Shown in pieces: positions 8,292-19,128 of a stretch of 64,000 bases of DNA. Below the pieces are notes generated by a model. That model searched no databases. It worked only from the letters and a program-made list of their open reading frames with translations, and was not told the DNA's origin. The DNA is from Sphingorhabdus pulchriflava (lineage in GTDB: Bacteria; Pseudomonadota; Alphaproteobacteria; Sphingomonadales; Sphingomonadaceae): positions 1,364,001 through 1,428,000 of the forward strand of contig NZ_QRGP01000001.1 in assembly GCF_003367235.1 (NCBI RefSeq). The letters are read 5' to 3'. Every line of letters starts with the position of its first letter. The stretch's first letter is position 1. The position numbers were made by a program, and so were the translations under genes.

Positions 8292-10052
8292 ATGAGGAAT
8301 AAGAAATTGGCCGAAAAATCCGGCGCTGACATATTGATTGAAGCCCTGCTCGCTCAGGGTGTGGACACCGTTTTCGGCTATCCCGGCGGCGCTGTGCTGC
8401 CGATTTATGACGCACTTTTCCAGCACCCCAAGATCCGCCACGTCCTCGTCCGTCACGAAGCGGGCGCTGCCCACGCGGCAGAAGGCTATGCCCGCTCGAC
8501 CGGTAAACCCGGTGTGGTTCTCGTCACTTCCGGCCCCGGCGCAACTAATGCGGTCACTGGGATTGCCGATGCTTTCATGGATTCGATCCCGATGGTGTGC
8601 ATCACCGGGCAAGTTGCAACCAATTTGATCGGTTCGGATGCCTTTCAAGAAGCAGACACGATTGGAATCACCCGCCACTGCACCAAGCATAATTATCTGG
8701 TGAAGGATCCTGCCGAGCTGGGCGCAGTTGTCGCCGAAGCCTTCCATATCGCAACGCAGGGCCGTCCTGGCCCTGTTGTTATCGACATCCCCAAAAATGT
8801 GCAGGTCGCAACCGCCGAATATGAACGCCACGGTAACAATGCTGCAAAGCGTTATGTTCCCGCAGGAGAAGCTGACTTTGCGGCGATTACGCGGGCGGTT
8901 GAGCTGCTTGCCAAGGCCAAGGCACCGATCCTCTATACGGGTGGTGGCATCATCAACTCAGGCCCCGACGCCAGCGCAGCCCTGCGCGAACTCGCAGCTC
9001 TGTCCGGAGCACCTGTCACTTCAACCCTGATGGGCCTCGGCTCCTTCCCGGCCTCCGATCCCGCTTGGCTGGGCATGCTGGGCATGCACGGCACCTATGA
9101 AGCCAATATGGCGATGAACCAGTGCGACGTGATGCTGTGCCTTGGGGCGCGCTTCGACGACCGCGTTACCGGCCGTCTCGATGCCTTCTCGCCGAACAGT
9201 ATCAAGGTTCATATCGATATAGACCGCAGTTCGATCAACAAGACTGTGCGCGTCGACCTGCCCATCGTCGCCGATGTCGGCAAGGCGATCCGCCAGATGA
9301 TCACCATCTGGAATAGCCGCAAACTGCAGCCACAGAAGCTCGACGAATGGTGGGCGAGGATTAAGGGCTGGCGTTCGGTCGGCTCGCTCAACTATCCGGC
9401 AAGCCAATCAGAGATCATGCCGCAATATGCGATTGAGCGGCTTTATGAACTTACAAAGGACAAGGCGCCGATCATCACCACCGAAGTCGGCCAGCACCAG
9501 ATGTGGGCGGCACAGCACTTCCACTTCGATGCACCCAATAAATGGCTGACCAGCGGCGGGCTTGGCACCATGGGCTATGGCCTACCCGCAGCCATCGGCG
9601 CGCAGATGGGTAATCCGGAAGCGCTGGTCATCGACATTGCCGGTGAAGCCTCGATCCAGATGAACATCCAGGAAATGGGCACCGCCAGCCAGTATCGCCT
9701 GCCAGTCAAGGTGTTCATCCTAAACAACGAGTGGATGGGCATGGTGCGCCAGTGGCAGCAGCTAACCTATGAAAGCCGCTATTCGAACAGCTATTCAGAC
9801 AGCCTGCCCGATTTCGTGGCACTTGCCGAAGCCTATGGCTGGAAGGGCATTCGCTGCGACGATCCGGCCAAGCTTGATGATGCCATTGCCGAAATGCTGG
9901 CATATAAAGGCCCGGTGATGTTCGATTGCCGTGTTGCGAAGGAAGCCAACTGCTTCCCGATGATCCCCAGTGGTGCAGCGCATACCGAAATGATCCTGCA
10001 CTCCGACGAAGTTTCGGGCACGATGGATGACGAAGCGAAGGCGCTGGTGTAA
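8292..10052 (+). CDS. ilvB: Acetolactate synthase large (catalytic) subunit
   Basis: 586 residues. It joins pyruvate to pyruvate or 2-oxobutyrate with thiamine diphosphate, the first shared step of valine, leucine and isoleucine synthesis. The family layout is complete: N-terminal TPP-binding domain (GVDTVFGYPGGAVLPIYDAL, RHEAGAAHAAEGYARSTGK), central FAD-binding domain, C-terminal TPP domain (GLGTMGYGLPAAIGAQ, NNEWMGMVRQWQQ). Start ATG 8292 is assumed; a TTG at 8307 has the better-placed AGGAA and would drop five residues. ilvN follows after three bases, so the two subunits are co-translated, with ilvC next. Confidence 0.97.
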   Translation: MRNKKLAEKSGADILIEALLAQGVDTVFGYPGGAVLPIYDALFQHPKIRHVLVRHEAGAAHAAEGYARSTGKPGVVLVTSGPGATNAVTGIADAFMDSIPMVCITGQVATNLIGSDAFQEADTIGITRHCTKHNYLVKDPAELGAVVAEAFHIATQGRPGPVVIDIPKNVQVATAEYERHGNNAAKRYVPAGEADFAAITRAVELLAKAKAPILYTGGGIINSGPDASAALRELAALSGAPVTSTLMGLGSFPASDPAWLGMLGMHGTYEANMAMNQCDVMLCLGARFDDRVTGRLDAFSPNSIKVHIDIDRSSINKTVRVDLPIVADVGKAIRQMITIWNSRKLQPQKLDEWWARIKGWRSVGSLNYPASQSEIMPQYAIERLYELTKDKAPIITTEVGQHQMWAAQHFHFDAPNKWLTSGGLGTMGYGLPAAIGAQMGNPEALVIDIAGEASIQMNIQEMGTASQYRLPVKVFILNNEWMGMVRQWQQLTYESRYSNSYSDSLPDFVALAEAYGWKGIRCDDPAKLDDAIAEMLAYKGPVMFDCRVAKEANCFPMIPSGAAHTEMILHSDEVSGTMDDEAKALV

Positions 10053-10055
10053 AAC

Positions 10056-11635
<1,580 letters not shown>

Positions 11636-11665
11636 GCGCTTTGCCGCTTTGCAGTTGACTTTCAG

Positions 11666-11698
11666 GGGGATGCGGCAACAACTGCCGTATCCCCTTTT
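11666..11698 (+). terminator. Rho-independent terminator of ilvBNC
   Basis: The arms at 11666-11677 and 11683-11694 form a 12-base-pair stem with one G-U pair and a five-base loop (ACAAC), followed by TTTT at 11695-11698. It lies 30 bases after the ilvC stop and just before the ribosome site of the YceI gene. Confidence 0.88.
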
Positions 11699-11713
11699 CA
11701 GTTGGAGCCCAAG

Positions 11714-12331
11714 ATGCGCAAGTTCCTTATTGCCCTCCCCCTCATTGTAGCCGCACCGCTTCTGGCCCAGCAGGACGCCGCCCCCCAGCTTCCGGGCGTC
11801 GCCGATGCTGCTCGGGTTGCTGCCGGTGCCTATGTTGTCGATAGCCGGCACACACAGGTGAACTGGCAGGTCAACCATTTCGGTTTCAACGATTATTTCG
11901 GCCTGTTCGGTGATGTGAAAGGTACGTTGCAGATCGATCCGGCCAATCCGGCTGCTTCAAAAGTGGATGTGACCATCCCCATCGCCTCGGTCGCCACATC
12001 AAGCCAGGGTTTGACGGACCATCTGAAAACTGCCGATTTCTTCGACGTCGCGAAATATGACAGCGCACGCTTTGTTTCAACCAGCGTTATTGTTGATGGG
12101 CAAAAGGCCATCATCAAGGGCGACTTGACGATGCTAGGCGTTACCAAGCCTGTCGAACTTGAAACGCGCTTCGAAGGCGCGGGCAACAATCCAATGAACA
12201 AGAAAGCCACCATCGGCTTTCACGCTGCCACTACGATCAAGCGCAGCGAATGGGGCATGACCAAATATGTCCCGATGGTCGGCGACGATGTTAAATTGCG
12301 GATCAGTGTTGCTTTCGAAAAGGAAGGCTGA
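11714..12331 (+). CDS. YceI-family periplasmic lipocalin-like protein
   Basis: 205 residues from ATG 11714, with GGAG six bases upstream; a TTG at 11702 would spoil the signal peptide. A signal peptide (MRKFLIALPLIVAAPLLA-QQ) leads into a YceI domain (about 35-205), recognised by YVVDSRHTQVNWQVNHFGF and the C-terminal GDDVKLRISVAFE. YceI proteins are lipocalin-like barrels that bind polyprenoid molecules in the periplasm; the biological role is mostly unknown. The gene is convergent with the acetyltransferase gene, with no gap between the two ends. Confidence 0.92.
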   Translation: MRKFLIALPLIVAAPLLAQQDAAPQLPGVADAARVAAGAYVVDSRHTQVNWQVNHFGFNDYFGLFGDVKGTLQIDPANPAASKVDVTIPIASVATSSQGLTDHLKTADFFDVAKYDSARFVSTSVIVDGQKAIIKGDLTMLGVTKPVELETRFEGAGNNPMNKKATIGFHAATTIKRSEWGMTKYVPMVGDDVKLRISVAFEKEG

Positions 12332-12802
12332 TCAGCCTCGATAAGTCATCGCAACATCGCAGCGGGCATATTGGTGCTGTGCTTCGGCCAGCAAGTCCGC
12401 ATCATGTTCGAAGCCGCATTTTTCGTAGAGATGAATTGCGGCTTCGCATTTTTTGTTGGTCAATAAATAGAGCCGTTCGGGTGCCATTGAAACAGCCCTT
12501 TCAATGAGCGCATTGAGCAGAAACTCGCCCGCTTTCAATCCTCGCAAGTCGGAACGCACACCCATTTTGGTCAATTCGAGTTGGCCGGGGCCAGACCATT
12601 TGAGCGCTCCGGCACCAACAATGCCCCTGCCCTCAACCTCAACAAATAAAATGTCGCCATCCTTGTCGATGATCGTCGCACGGGGATTTTGGAGGACGTG
12701 GCGATCCACATCCTCCATCTCGAACATGCCGCTTATCCACTCTTCGTTGATGTCATGGAACAGCGGCGCAAGTTCGTCCCGAAATTCGACGATGCGCAGC
12801 AT
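12332..12802 (-). CDS. GNAT-family N-acetyltransferase
   Basis: 156 residues from ATG 12802, whose A is the last base of the preceding stop (TGATG); a GTG three bases upstream is the alternative. A GNAT fold is visible: GAGALKW (beta strand 4), then TKMGVRSDLRGLKAGEFLL (acetyl-CoA loop, variant of RxxGxG/A), and IHLYEKCGFEHD near the end. The substrate is unknown. It is translationally coupled to the nitronate monooxygenase gene. Confidence 0.88.
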   Translation of the reverse strand: MLRIVEFRDELAPLFHDINEEWISGMFEMEDVDRHVLQNPRATIIDKDGDILFVEVEGRGIVGAGALKWSGPGQLELTKMGVRSDLRGLKAGEFLLNALIERAVSMAPERLYLLTNKKCEAAIHLYEKCGFEHDADLLAEAQHQYARCDVAMTYRG

Positions 12803-13779
12803 CACCAGCCTTTGCGATAGGCTCCATCGAGCCGCGCCTTGGCCGCACGATATTCGCGCTCCAGCCGGTCTACCATTTCACCAACCGACTGCACTGCCTT
12901 GACCGCACCAATGCCCTGACCCGAACCCCAGATATCCTTCCAGGCCTTGGCTTCGGTGTTGCCACCCGAACCGAAGTTCATCGTGCTGATATCGCCCTTG
13001 GGCAGGTTGTCCGGATCCATGCCAGCCTTGACGATCGACTGGCGCAGATAGTTGCCATGTACGCCGGTGAAGAGGTCGGAATAGACAATATCGCTGGCCT
13101 TCGCTTCGACGATGTTTTCCTTATAGCCTTCGACCGCATTGGCCTCTTTGGTCGCGATAAAGGCACTTCCGATATAGGCGAAATCGGCTCCCATCGCCTG
13201 TGCAGCAAGGATCGATTGGCCGTGCGCAATGGAACCGGAAAGCGCGACCGGTCCGTCAAACCATTCACGGATCTCCTGCATCAGAGCAAAGGGCGAAGTT
13301 GTGCCTGCATGGCCGCCAGCACCTGCTGCCACCGGAATGAGGCCATCTGCGCCCTTTTCGATGGCCTTGTGCGCGAAGCGATCATCAATCACGTCATGCA
13401 GCGTGATACCACCCCAAGCATGAACCGCCTGATTCAGATCCTCGCGCGCACCCAACGAAGTGATCGTAACCGGCACCTGCCATTTGGCGCAGATCGAAAT
13501 ATCCTCTTCCAACCGGTTATTTGAACGGTGCACGATCTGGTTGACGGCATAAGGCGCCGCCGGGCGATCCGGATTGTCGCGGTTATGCGCCGCCAATTCT
13601 TCGGTAATCTGATGCAACCACTCGTCGAGTTGGCTTGCCGGACGAGCGTTGAGTGCCGGGAAGCTGCCTACGACGCCCGCCTTGCACTGCGCAATCACCA
13701 GCTCGGGTCCGGACACGATAAAAAGCGGCGAACCGATCACCGGCAAGCGGAGATTATCAAAAATGGCAGGCAACGACAT
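12802..13779 (-). CDS. Nitronate monooxygenase (2-nitropropane dioxygenase family)
   Basis: 325 residues from ATG 13779, chosen because AGGAG lies six bases upstream; a TTG at 13785 is less likely. TIM-barrel FMN enzymes of this family oxidise alkyl nitronates such as propionate 3-nitronate. Seen here: the N-terminal LPVIGSPLFIVSGPELV, the FMN-phosphate loop AAGAGGHAG (about residues 155-163), and ALSGSIAHGQSILAAQAMGADFAYIGSAF. It is the first gene of a pair with the acetyltransferase. An inverted repeat at 13793-13814 lies just upstream of its ribosome site. Confidence 0.92.
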   Translation of the reverse strand: MSLPAIFDNLRLPVIGSPLFIVSGPELVIAQCKAGVVGSFPALNARPASQLDEWLHQITEELAAHNRDNPDRPAAPYAVNQIVHRSNNRLEEDISICAKWQVPVTITSLGAREDLNQAVHAWGGITLHDVIDDRFAHKAIEKGADGLIPVAAGAGGHAGTTSPFALMQEIREWFDGPVALSGSIAHGQSILAAQAMGADFAYIGSAFIATKEANAVEGYKENIVEAKASDIVYSDLFTGVHGNYLRQSIVKAGMDPDNLPKGDISTMNFGSGGNTEAKAWKDIWGSGQGIGAVKAVQSVGEMVDRLEREYRAAKARLDGAYRKGW

Positions 13780-13792
13780 CGGCAACTCCTAA

Positions 13793-13814
13793 GGCTTAAT
13801 CACTTGTTTAAGCC
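13793..13814. repeat. Inverted repeat between leuA end and nitronate monooxygenase start
   Basis: GGCTTAA (13793-13799) and TTAAGCC (13808-13814) are perfect seven-base arms with an eight-base centre, beginning 14 bases upstream of the nitronate monooxygenase ATG and 27 bases after the leuA stop. No T-run follows on either strand, so it may be an operator or a weak stem rather than a terminator. Confidence 0.35.
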
Positions 13815-13840
13815 GTAAAGAGCGTAACGCCCTGCCCATG

Positions 13841-15502
13841 TCAAATGCCGTTTGCAGCACTTAGTAGCGCACGCACGGTTGCCGTAGCGACATCGGTATC
13901 GATACCTGCGCCAAAAAGACTGCGTCCATCGGCGGTGCGGCATTCGACATAGGCTGCGGCCTGCGCGCCGGCGCCGTGACCAATGGCATGTTCGCTATAG
14001 TCAACGATATCCATTTCCGGTCCGCCATGGTCGGCAAGCGCTGCAATCACGCTAGACATCAGGCCATTGCCGCGCCCGGAAAGGCTTCGGAACTCCCCGT
14101 CCACTTTCAATTTGCCGACAAAAATCCGATCCGTGCCCGAATGGTTTTCAGCATAATCGAACAGTTCGAAACGTCCCGATTTGGTAATGAAATAGCGGTC
14201 CTGAAAAGCACCCCAAATGTCAGCAGAGGTCAGCTCACGACCGGTCGTGTCCGAAAGCTCCTGCACGGTACGCGAGAAATCGGCTTGCATCTTCTTGGGA
14301 AGCTTCAGACCATAATCCTGCTCGAGTACCCAGGCGACGCCACCCTTGCCCGACTGCGAGTTGACGCGAATGACGGCTTCATAACTTCGTCCGAGGTCCG
14401 CAGGATCGATCGGAAGATAGGGTACTTCCCATATCTCGTCATTGCGCTTCGCCTGGTGTGCAAATCCCTTTTTGATCGCGTCCTGATGACTTCCCGAGAA
14501 AGCCGTGAACACCAATTCGCCGGCATAGGGATGGCGCGGATGCACAGGCAGTTGGTTGCAATATTCGACCGTTTGGATGACCTCATCAATATCCGAGAAG
14601 TCGAGCCCCGGATGCAGCCCCTGCGTATACATATTCAGCGCAACGGTAACCAGGTCGACATTGCCGGTTCGTTCGCCGTTGCCAAACAGACAGCCTTCGA
14701 CGCGATCACCGCCTGCCAGCAGGCCCAATTCGGTCGCAGCAATGCCGGTACCGCGGTCATTATGGGTATGCAGGCTGATGACTACCGCATCGCGGTTCGG
14801 AATGTGACGTCCAAAATATTCAATCTGGTCAGCATAGATGTTGGGCATTGCCGCTTCGACCGTAGCCGGCAGATTGAAAATGATCGGCTTTTCAGCCGTC
14901 GGCTTCAGGATTTCCATCACCGCGGTGCAAACTTCGAGGCTGAAGTCGAGTTCGGCGGTCGAGAAGGTTTCGGGCGAATATTCAAAATGCCAATCGGTCT
15001 GCGGATATTTCGCTGCCTGTTCGGCCAGAATTTGCGCGCCTTCAATGGCAATGGCTTTCACACCCGGCTTGTCGAGATTGAATACGATATTGCGCCAAGC
15101 CGGCGAGACTGCGTTGTACAAGTGGACGATCGCTGTCTTGGTACCAGCCATAGCTTCGAACGTCTTTTCAATCAGATCGCGGCGGGACTGTGTCAGGCTC
15201 TGGATCGCCACATCATCCGGGATACGGCCACCATCGACCAGTGCACGGATGAAATCGAAATCGGTTGCCCCCGATGACGGGAAGCCAACCTCGATTTCCT
15301 TGATACCCACCTTAACCAGCAGATCAAAAAAGCGGTTCTTTTTCTCCGCGCCCATTGGGTCGATAAGTGCCTGGTTGCCGTCCCGAAGGTCGGTAGAAAG
15401 CCAACGCGGCGCCTTATCGATGGTTCGGCTGGGCCATTGGCGATCAGGCAAGTCTATTTGCGGAAAAGGTCGATACTTACGCGAAGGGTCATTGAGCATC
15501 AT
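13841..15502 (-). CDS. leuA: 2-isopropylmalate synthase, long (yeast/actinobacterial) type
   Basis: 553 residues. It condenses acetyl-CoA with 2-oxoisovalerate, the first committed step to leucine. The N-terminus [20 protein letters not shown] is typical of the roughly 560-residue class, not the E. coli class. Catalytic TIM barrel: [17 protein letters not shown] (about 34-50) and [13 protein letters not shown] (metal-binding HxH). The last 130 residues are the leucine-binding regulatory domain. ATG 15502 or the next ATG (15499) may be used. A leucine-rich leader peptide and alternative hairpins lie upstream, so expression is probably controlled by attenuation. Confidence 0.96.
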   Translation of the reverse strand: MMLNDPSRKYRPFPQIDLPDRQWPSRTIDKAPRWLSTDLRDGNQALIDPMGAEKKNRFFDLLVKVGIKEIEVGFPSSGATDFDFIRALVDGGRIPDDVAIQSLTQSRRDLIEKTFEAMAGTKTAIVHLYNAVSPAWRNIVFNLDKPGVKAIAIEGAQILAEQAAKYPQTDWHFEYSPETFSTAELDFSLEVCTAVMEILKPTAEKPIIFNLPATVEAAMPNIYADQIEYFGRHIPNRDAVVISLHTHNDRGTGIAATELGLLAGGDRVEGCLFGNGERTGNVDLVTVALNMYTQGLHPGLDFSDIDEVIQTVEYCNQLPVHPRHPYAGELVFTAFSGSHQDAIKKGFAHQAKRNDEIWEVPYLPIDPADLGRSYEAVIRVNSQSGKGGVAWVLEQDYGLKLPKKMQADFSRTVQELSDTTGRELTSADIWGAFQDRYFITKSGRFELFDYAENHSGTDRIFVGKLKVDGEFRSLSGRGNGLMSSVIAALADHGGPEMDIVDYSEHAIGHGAGAQAAAYVECRTADGRSLFGAGIDTDVATATVRALLSAANGI

Positions 15503-15565
15503 GGCGATGGGTGCTTCTAAAAGAGCAGGCGATTGGCCTGGTTATGAGATTCCGGGGTTCAAACA

Positions 15566-15619
15566 GCCCTTAGGCGGGTGGCAAAGCCTAAGGCCAAGCC
15601 CGTACGCGCGCCTAAGGGC
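15566..15619 (-). promoter_or_regulatory. leuA attenuator: mutually exclusive hairpins
   Basis: On the minus-strand transcript three segments share complementarity. Segment 1 (15619-15610, GCCCTTAGGC) overlaps the leader peptide stop. Segment 2 is CCTTAGGC (15593-15586) and segment 3 GCCTAAGGGC (15575-15566). Segment 3 pairs perfectly with segment 1 (10 pairs) or with segment 2 (8 pairs, 10-base loop). Segment 1 can also fold on itself (CGCGCC-CTTA-GGCGCG). The 2:3 stem is followed by only TGTTTG, a weak U-run, so termination efficiency is uncertain. Confidence 0.7.
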
Positions 15620-15662
15620 GCGTAAGTCGTAGAAGCAGGGAAAGATTGAGCGCTGCGTTCAT
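15612..15662 (-). CDS. leuL: leuA leader peptide (leucine-rich, 16 residues)
   Basis: A 16-codon frame encodes MNAALNLSLLLRLTRP and stops at TAG (15614-15612). Six residues are leucine, written with CTC, CTT, CTG and CTA codons, at positions 5, 7, 9, 10, 11 and 13. AAGG lies about ten bases upstream of the ATG. Position, leucine content and the alternative hairpins that start at its stop codon match leader peptides of amino-acid attenuators: stalling at the leucine codons would leave segment 1 free to sequester segment 3. The symbol is by analogy with enterobacterial leuL; the sequence itself is not homologous. Confidence 0.75.
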   Translation of the reverse strand: MNAALNLSLLLRLTRP

Positions 15663-15720
15663 AATGAAGCGCCTTTTTCACACATTGTTTCCGACGTCCA
15701 GCAAAAAAGCGCCGAAAATT

Positions 15721-16173
15721 TCAACTTGGCTGGGTAAACCGAAACAGAAAGTCAGCGTCGCTATCAAGGCGACGCATGTCAACCGTTGGTTGAAATGGGT
15801 GTCGACGGTCAAATGCATCGACTTCCGGACAATTGCGTAATCCCTCACGCAAAGCTCTCAGAAACTGCATCAATTGCAGCCTAGACTCATATTCATCCAA
15901 AACGGATATCGCCGCCAACCGCTCCGCCACCATCTGATTATAGGCAGGGTGCGGCCCACGATGCAAAGGAAGCCCAAATGCGGCAGCCATACGTTCGCGA
16001 CAAGGCAAGTGCATGCCATTCACTCCAAAATCATCGGGATCAAACCCATAGGCTTTTGATTTTTCGAAGAAAGGCCGAAGCGCGCCCATGTTACAGACTT
16101 TGACTGGAATCAGATGATGGCACTGGAAACCGTTGATCTGGCATCTTGCACGAACGTCCCTGAATGTCGGCAT
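15721..16173 (-). CDS. AHH-domain nuclease-like protein
   Basis: 150 residues from ATG 16173 with AGGA upstream. The sequence QCHHLIPVKVCN (residues 17-28), GVNGMHLPC (50-58) and HRGPHPAYN (71-79) gives the AHH signature of the HNH/EndoVII nuclease superfamily, known as a toxin tip in polymorphic toxin systems. Here the domain is nearly the whole protein: there is no signal peptide, RHS repeat or secretion domain. The C-terminal 60 residues are helical with FxFTQPS at the end. It follows an unknown gene on the same strand (46-base gap). Nuclease function and toxicity are inferred from the family only. Confidence 0.7.
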   Translation of the reverse strand: MPTFRDVRARCQINGFQCHHLIPVKVCNMGALRPFFEKSKAYGFDPDDFGVNGMHLPCRERMAAAFGLPLHRGPHPAYNQMVAERLAAISVLDEYESRLQLMQFLRALREGLRNCPEVDAFDRRHPFQPTVDMRRLDSDADFLFRFTQPS

Positions 16174-16219
16174 GGTCTATCCTTCGACATAGAAGATCGA
16201 CCTGTGCGTAGTTTGCACT

Positions 16220-16984
16220 TCAAAAGCTTCCAGTCGAAGAAATATCCATTTCGGAGCCTATTCGGGCATGAACAACGCGCGCTTCATCTTTCAGAGTAAG
16301 TAAAACCTGCTGATGTCCATCCAAGTCTGCCACCGTTTCATCAGTTGTCAGTGGACCATTGGTGGCAATGTCATGAACAAGGCGAACAATGCGACGCAAC
16401 CAGATTTGTTCACTCCCCTTGACCACGTCACAATGGACCTCCTGACCTGAAAACCATTCCAGTCCCTCGGTATGCAGCCCATCTTTTTCCGGCGACCAGA
16501 TCAGTTGGATTGTCGCTAAAACGGGAAATGCCCCGCCCTCTGCATAATCATTCACAGCTTCCGCAAAGTATCCAGGATCAACCAGTAAATTTCCAGGCGT
16601 CCAGATCACCCTATCAGGCCCCAACTGTTTGACCAAAAGAGCCGCAAACTTAAGAAATGCTTGTGCAATTTCAGGAAGGCGGTTGCCACCTGTCACATGG
16701 TCAGCAAAATTCAGGGAAAAGACGTTGCTATTCGCTGTAGGCATTGACGAACATAGAATTGGCTGAGCATTAACCGCGAGTTCTGGCAGTTCCGCTAGGC
16801 ACAAAGAAAACTGCAAGCCATTCCAAACCAGACTATGATCGGAGCGGGACATCGACGGCAACGCACTTGCCACTTTGCCAACAGAATCGCATACGAAATC
16901 GTCGATGCCAGCAATCACTTTAGCGACATCGCAGCTGAATATTAGATATAGCGGGCTTTGCCGTTCCACTATCTGCCCAATCAC
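16220..16984 (-). CDS. Protein of unknown function upstream of the AHH nuclease gene
   Basis: 254 residues from GTG 16984. I do not recognise the family with confidence. The middle (about 95-165) reads LPEIAQAFLKFAALLVKQLG, DRVIWTPGNLLVDPGYF, EGGAFPVLATIQL, which weakly resembles DUF4261 proteins found near polymorphic toxins. There is no signal peptide or membrane segment. The region appears AT-richer than its neighbours. A possible promoter (TTGCAT, 17 bases, TAAGAA on the minus strand) lies within 50 bases upstream. Its place before an AHH nuclease suggests an immunity or partner role, but this is a guess. Confidence 0.55.
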   Translation of the reverse strand: MIGQIVERQSPLYLIFSCDVAKVIAGIDDFVCDSVGKVASALPSMSRSDHSLVWNGLQFSLCLAELPELAVNAQPILCSSMPTANSNVFSLNFADHVTGGNRLPEIAQAFLKFAALLVKQLGPDRVIWTPGNLLVDPGYFAEAVNDYAEGGAFPVLATIQLIWSPEKDGLHTEGLEWFSGQEVHCDVVKGSEQIWLRRIVRLVHDIATNGPLTTDETVADLDGHQQVLLTLKDEARVVHARIGSEMDISSTGSF

Positions 16985-17063
16985 AACGGTTCTTTATTTG
17001 TTCTTATTGACAAACAGTAGTCGATGCAACCTTAGCCCCTTGGTGAAATTGCTCCGAAATGGA

Positions 17064-18992
17064 CTATATTTCCACCTGACTGCCAAGCTCAACTACCCGG
17101 TTGGACGGAAGCTTGAAAAATTCCATCGCGTTCGCTGCATTGCGGAGCATCCAAGCAAAGACCTTTTCACGCCAGATCGCCATACCGGGAACTTTTGACG
17201 CAATCAGTGTTTGTCTCGACAGGAAGAAGCTGGTTTGCATCATATCAAAAGGTGGACCGCACAAGTCGACCTTCGCGAGCGCAGCGGGCACATCGGTCTC
17301 TTCCAAAAAGCCATAACGCAGGATGACCCGATAGAACCCCTCGCTCAGCGGTTTGCAGGTCACCCGCTTGCTTTCTTCGACATAGGGCATTTCCGCAATA
17401 TCAACGGTCAAGATGATGACCCGTTCATGCAAAACGCGATTATGTTTGATGTTGTGGAGCAGTGCTGAGGGAACGCCAGCGCTGGTCGAGGCCATGAATA
17501 TAGCAGTACCGGGAACACGCTGGGCGCTGCCGCTCGCAGATTTTATAAAAATCTCCATCGGCATGGTGCTTTCAGCCATGCGTTCGCGCATCAGCGCGCG
17601 CCCGCGCGACCAAGTCGTAAGCAAGGTGAAGATGACCAAACCGATGATAAGCGGAAAATATCCACCCTGTGGCACTTTCAGCAGATTGGCACCCAGATAG
17701 GCGATGTCGACGATGAAGAAGACGGCCAAAATAGGCAGTGCCTTCCATTTTGGCCATTTCCACAAGGTCAGAAGCACAACCGAAATGAGACAAGTGTCGA
17801 TGAACATCGCCCCGGTTACCGCAATACCATAAGCCGCTGCAAGATTGCTCGAAGAGCGGAAAAACAGCACCAGCACCAGCACCATGATCATCAGGCCCCA
17901 GTTAATTGCCGGGATATATATCTGTCCGGCTTCGCTCTCGCTGGTGTGCAAAATCCGCAGACGCGGCATGAAGCCCAGCTGGATTGCCTGTTGGGTCAGC
18001 GAAAAGGCGCCCGATATTACAGCCTGGCTGGCAATGATGGTTGCTAAGATGACAAGGAAAACGATCGGCAGCCGCAGCGCATCGGGCAGCATCAGGAAGA
18101 ATGGATCCTTGATTGCAGCCTGCGCCTCCGCTGGGCTCATCGACAGGATCATCGCCCCCTGCCCCATATAGTTGAGCATCAAGGCGGGGAGTACAAACCA
18201 CAACCATGAAAATTTGATCGGACGACGCCCGAAGTGCCCCATATCGGCATAGAGCGCCTCTGCACCTGTCACAGCCAGAACGACCGCGCCCAGCGACACA
18301 AAGGCCCTGAAACCGTCAATGTAGAAGAAGTTTATCGCGTTCCACGGATTCAGCGTGTGCAGGACAATCTCCGGCATTTTCACCAGATACATCATGCCGA
18401 GCACGGACAGGGTCAGGAAATACAACACCATGATCGGGCCGAAAAGCGCGCCAACCTTGGCCGTCCCGCGGGCCTGTATCGCAAACAGCCCGACCAGAAT
18501 TGCGAGAGCAATCGGCAACACCCAACTCTTGAAGCCGGGGTGCACATAGTTAAGCCCCTCTGTTGCCGAGAGCACCGACATGGCGGGGGTTATCATGGAA
18601 TCACCATAAAACAGCGCGGTTGCGAACACGCCCAGCATGATAATCGGCGCGGTCCATTTTTCCCCCTGAGTCTTGCGGCTGATCAGCGCGAGCAAAGCGA
18701 GGCTTCCGCCTTCGCCTTTGTTATCCGCTTTCATGATCGTGAAGACATATTTGAACGTCACCACAAGCATCATCGACCAAAAGACGAGGCTCAGCACGCC
18801 CATGATGTGCATCGGATCGGGTTCGATCGGATGGTGCCCAGCAAAAGTTTCGCGAAACGCGTAAATCGGGCTGGTACCGATATCGCCAAAGACGACCCCC
18901 ACGGCACCCACGCACATCGTTGCGAGCGACGCCTTGCGATGGCCATGCTCAGCCTGAATTTCATCTGCACTTGTTTGCTGTGATTCTGACAT
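17064..18992 (-). CDS. kup: Low-affinity potassium uptake protein Kup
   Basis: 642 residues, the usual Kup length. About 12 membrane segments span residues 25-440, then a cytoplasmic C-terminal domain. The signature [20 protein letters not shown] opens the first segment and [17 protein letters not shown] follows near residue 90. Kup imports potassium with protons. The ATG at 18992 follows GGGGGG. It ends 79 bases before the unknown gene at 16984 on the same strand. Upstream, 18993-19128 is AT-rich toward ccmI and likely holds the promoter; no riboswitch-like structure was recognised. Confidence 0.96.
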   Translation of the reverse strand: MSESQQTSADEIQAEHGHRKASLATMCVGAVGVVFGDIGTSPIYAFRETFAGHHPIEPDPMHIMGVLSLVFWSMMLVVTFKYVFTIMKADNKGEGGSLALLALISRKTQGEKWTAPIIMLGVFATALFYGDSMITPAMSVLSATEGLNYVHPGFKSWVLPIALAILVGLFAIQARGTAKVGALFGPIMVLYFLTLSVLGMMYLVKMPEIVLHTLNPWNAINFFYIDGFRAFVSLGAVVLAVTGAEALYADMGHFGRRPIKFSWLWFVLPALMLNYMGQGAMILSMSPAEAQAAIKDPFFLMLPDALRLPIVFLVILATIIASQAVISGAFSLTQQAIQLGFMPRLRILHTSESEAGQIYIPAINWGLMIMVLVLVLFFRSSSNLAAAYGIAVTGAMFIDTCLISVVLLTLWKWPKWKALPILAVFFIVDIAYLGANLLKVPQGGYFPLIIGLVIFTLLTTWSRGRALMRERMAESTMPMEIFIKSASGSAQRVPGTAIFMASTSAGVPSALLHNIKHNRVLHERVIILTVDIAEMPYVEESKRVTCKPLSEGFYRVILRYGFLEETDVPAALAKVDLCGPPFDMMQTSFFLSRQTLIASKVPGMAIWREKVFAWMLRNAANAMEFFKLPSNRVVELGSQVEI

Positions 18993-19128
18993 GCGCCCCC
19001 CGAAGGCGTGATACTGTCTGCCCGCTCCGAACCTATCCTGGATTGGCGGGGGCGCGTGCCGATAGCATGACGACTAGCAGCTTACAACGATTGAGACAGG
19101 TAAAATCTTTAAATCTATATAATTGATT

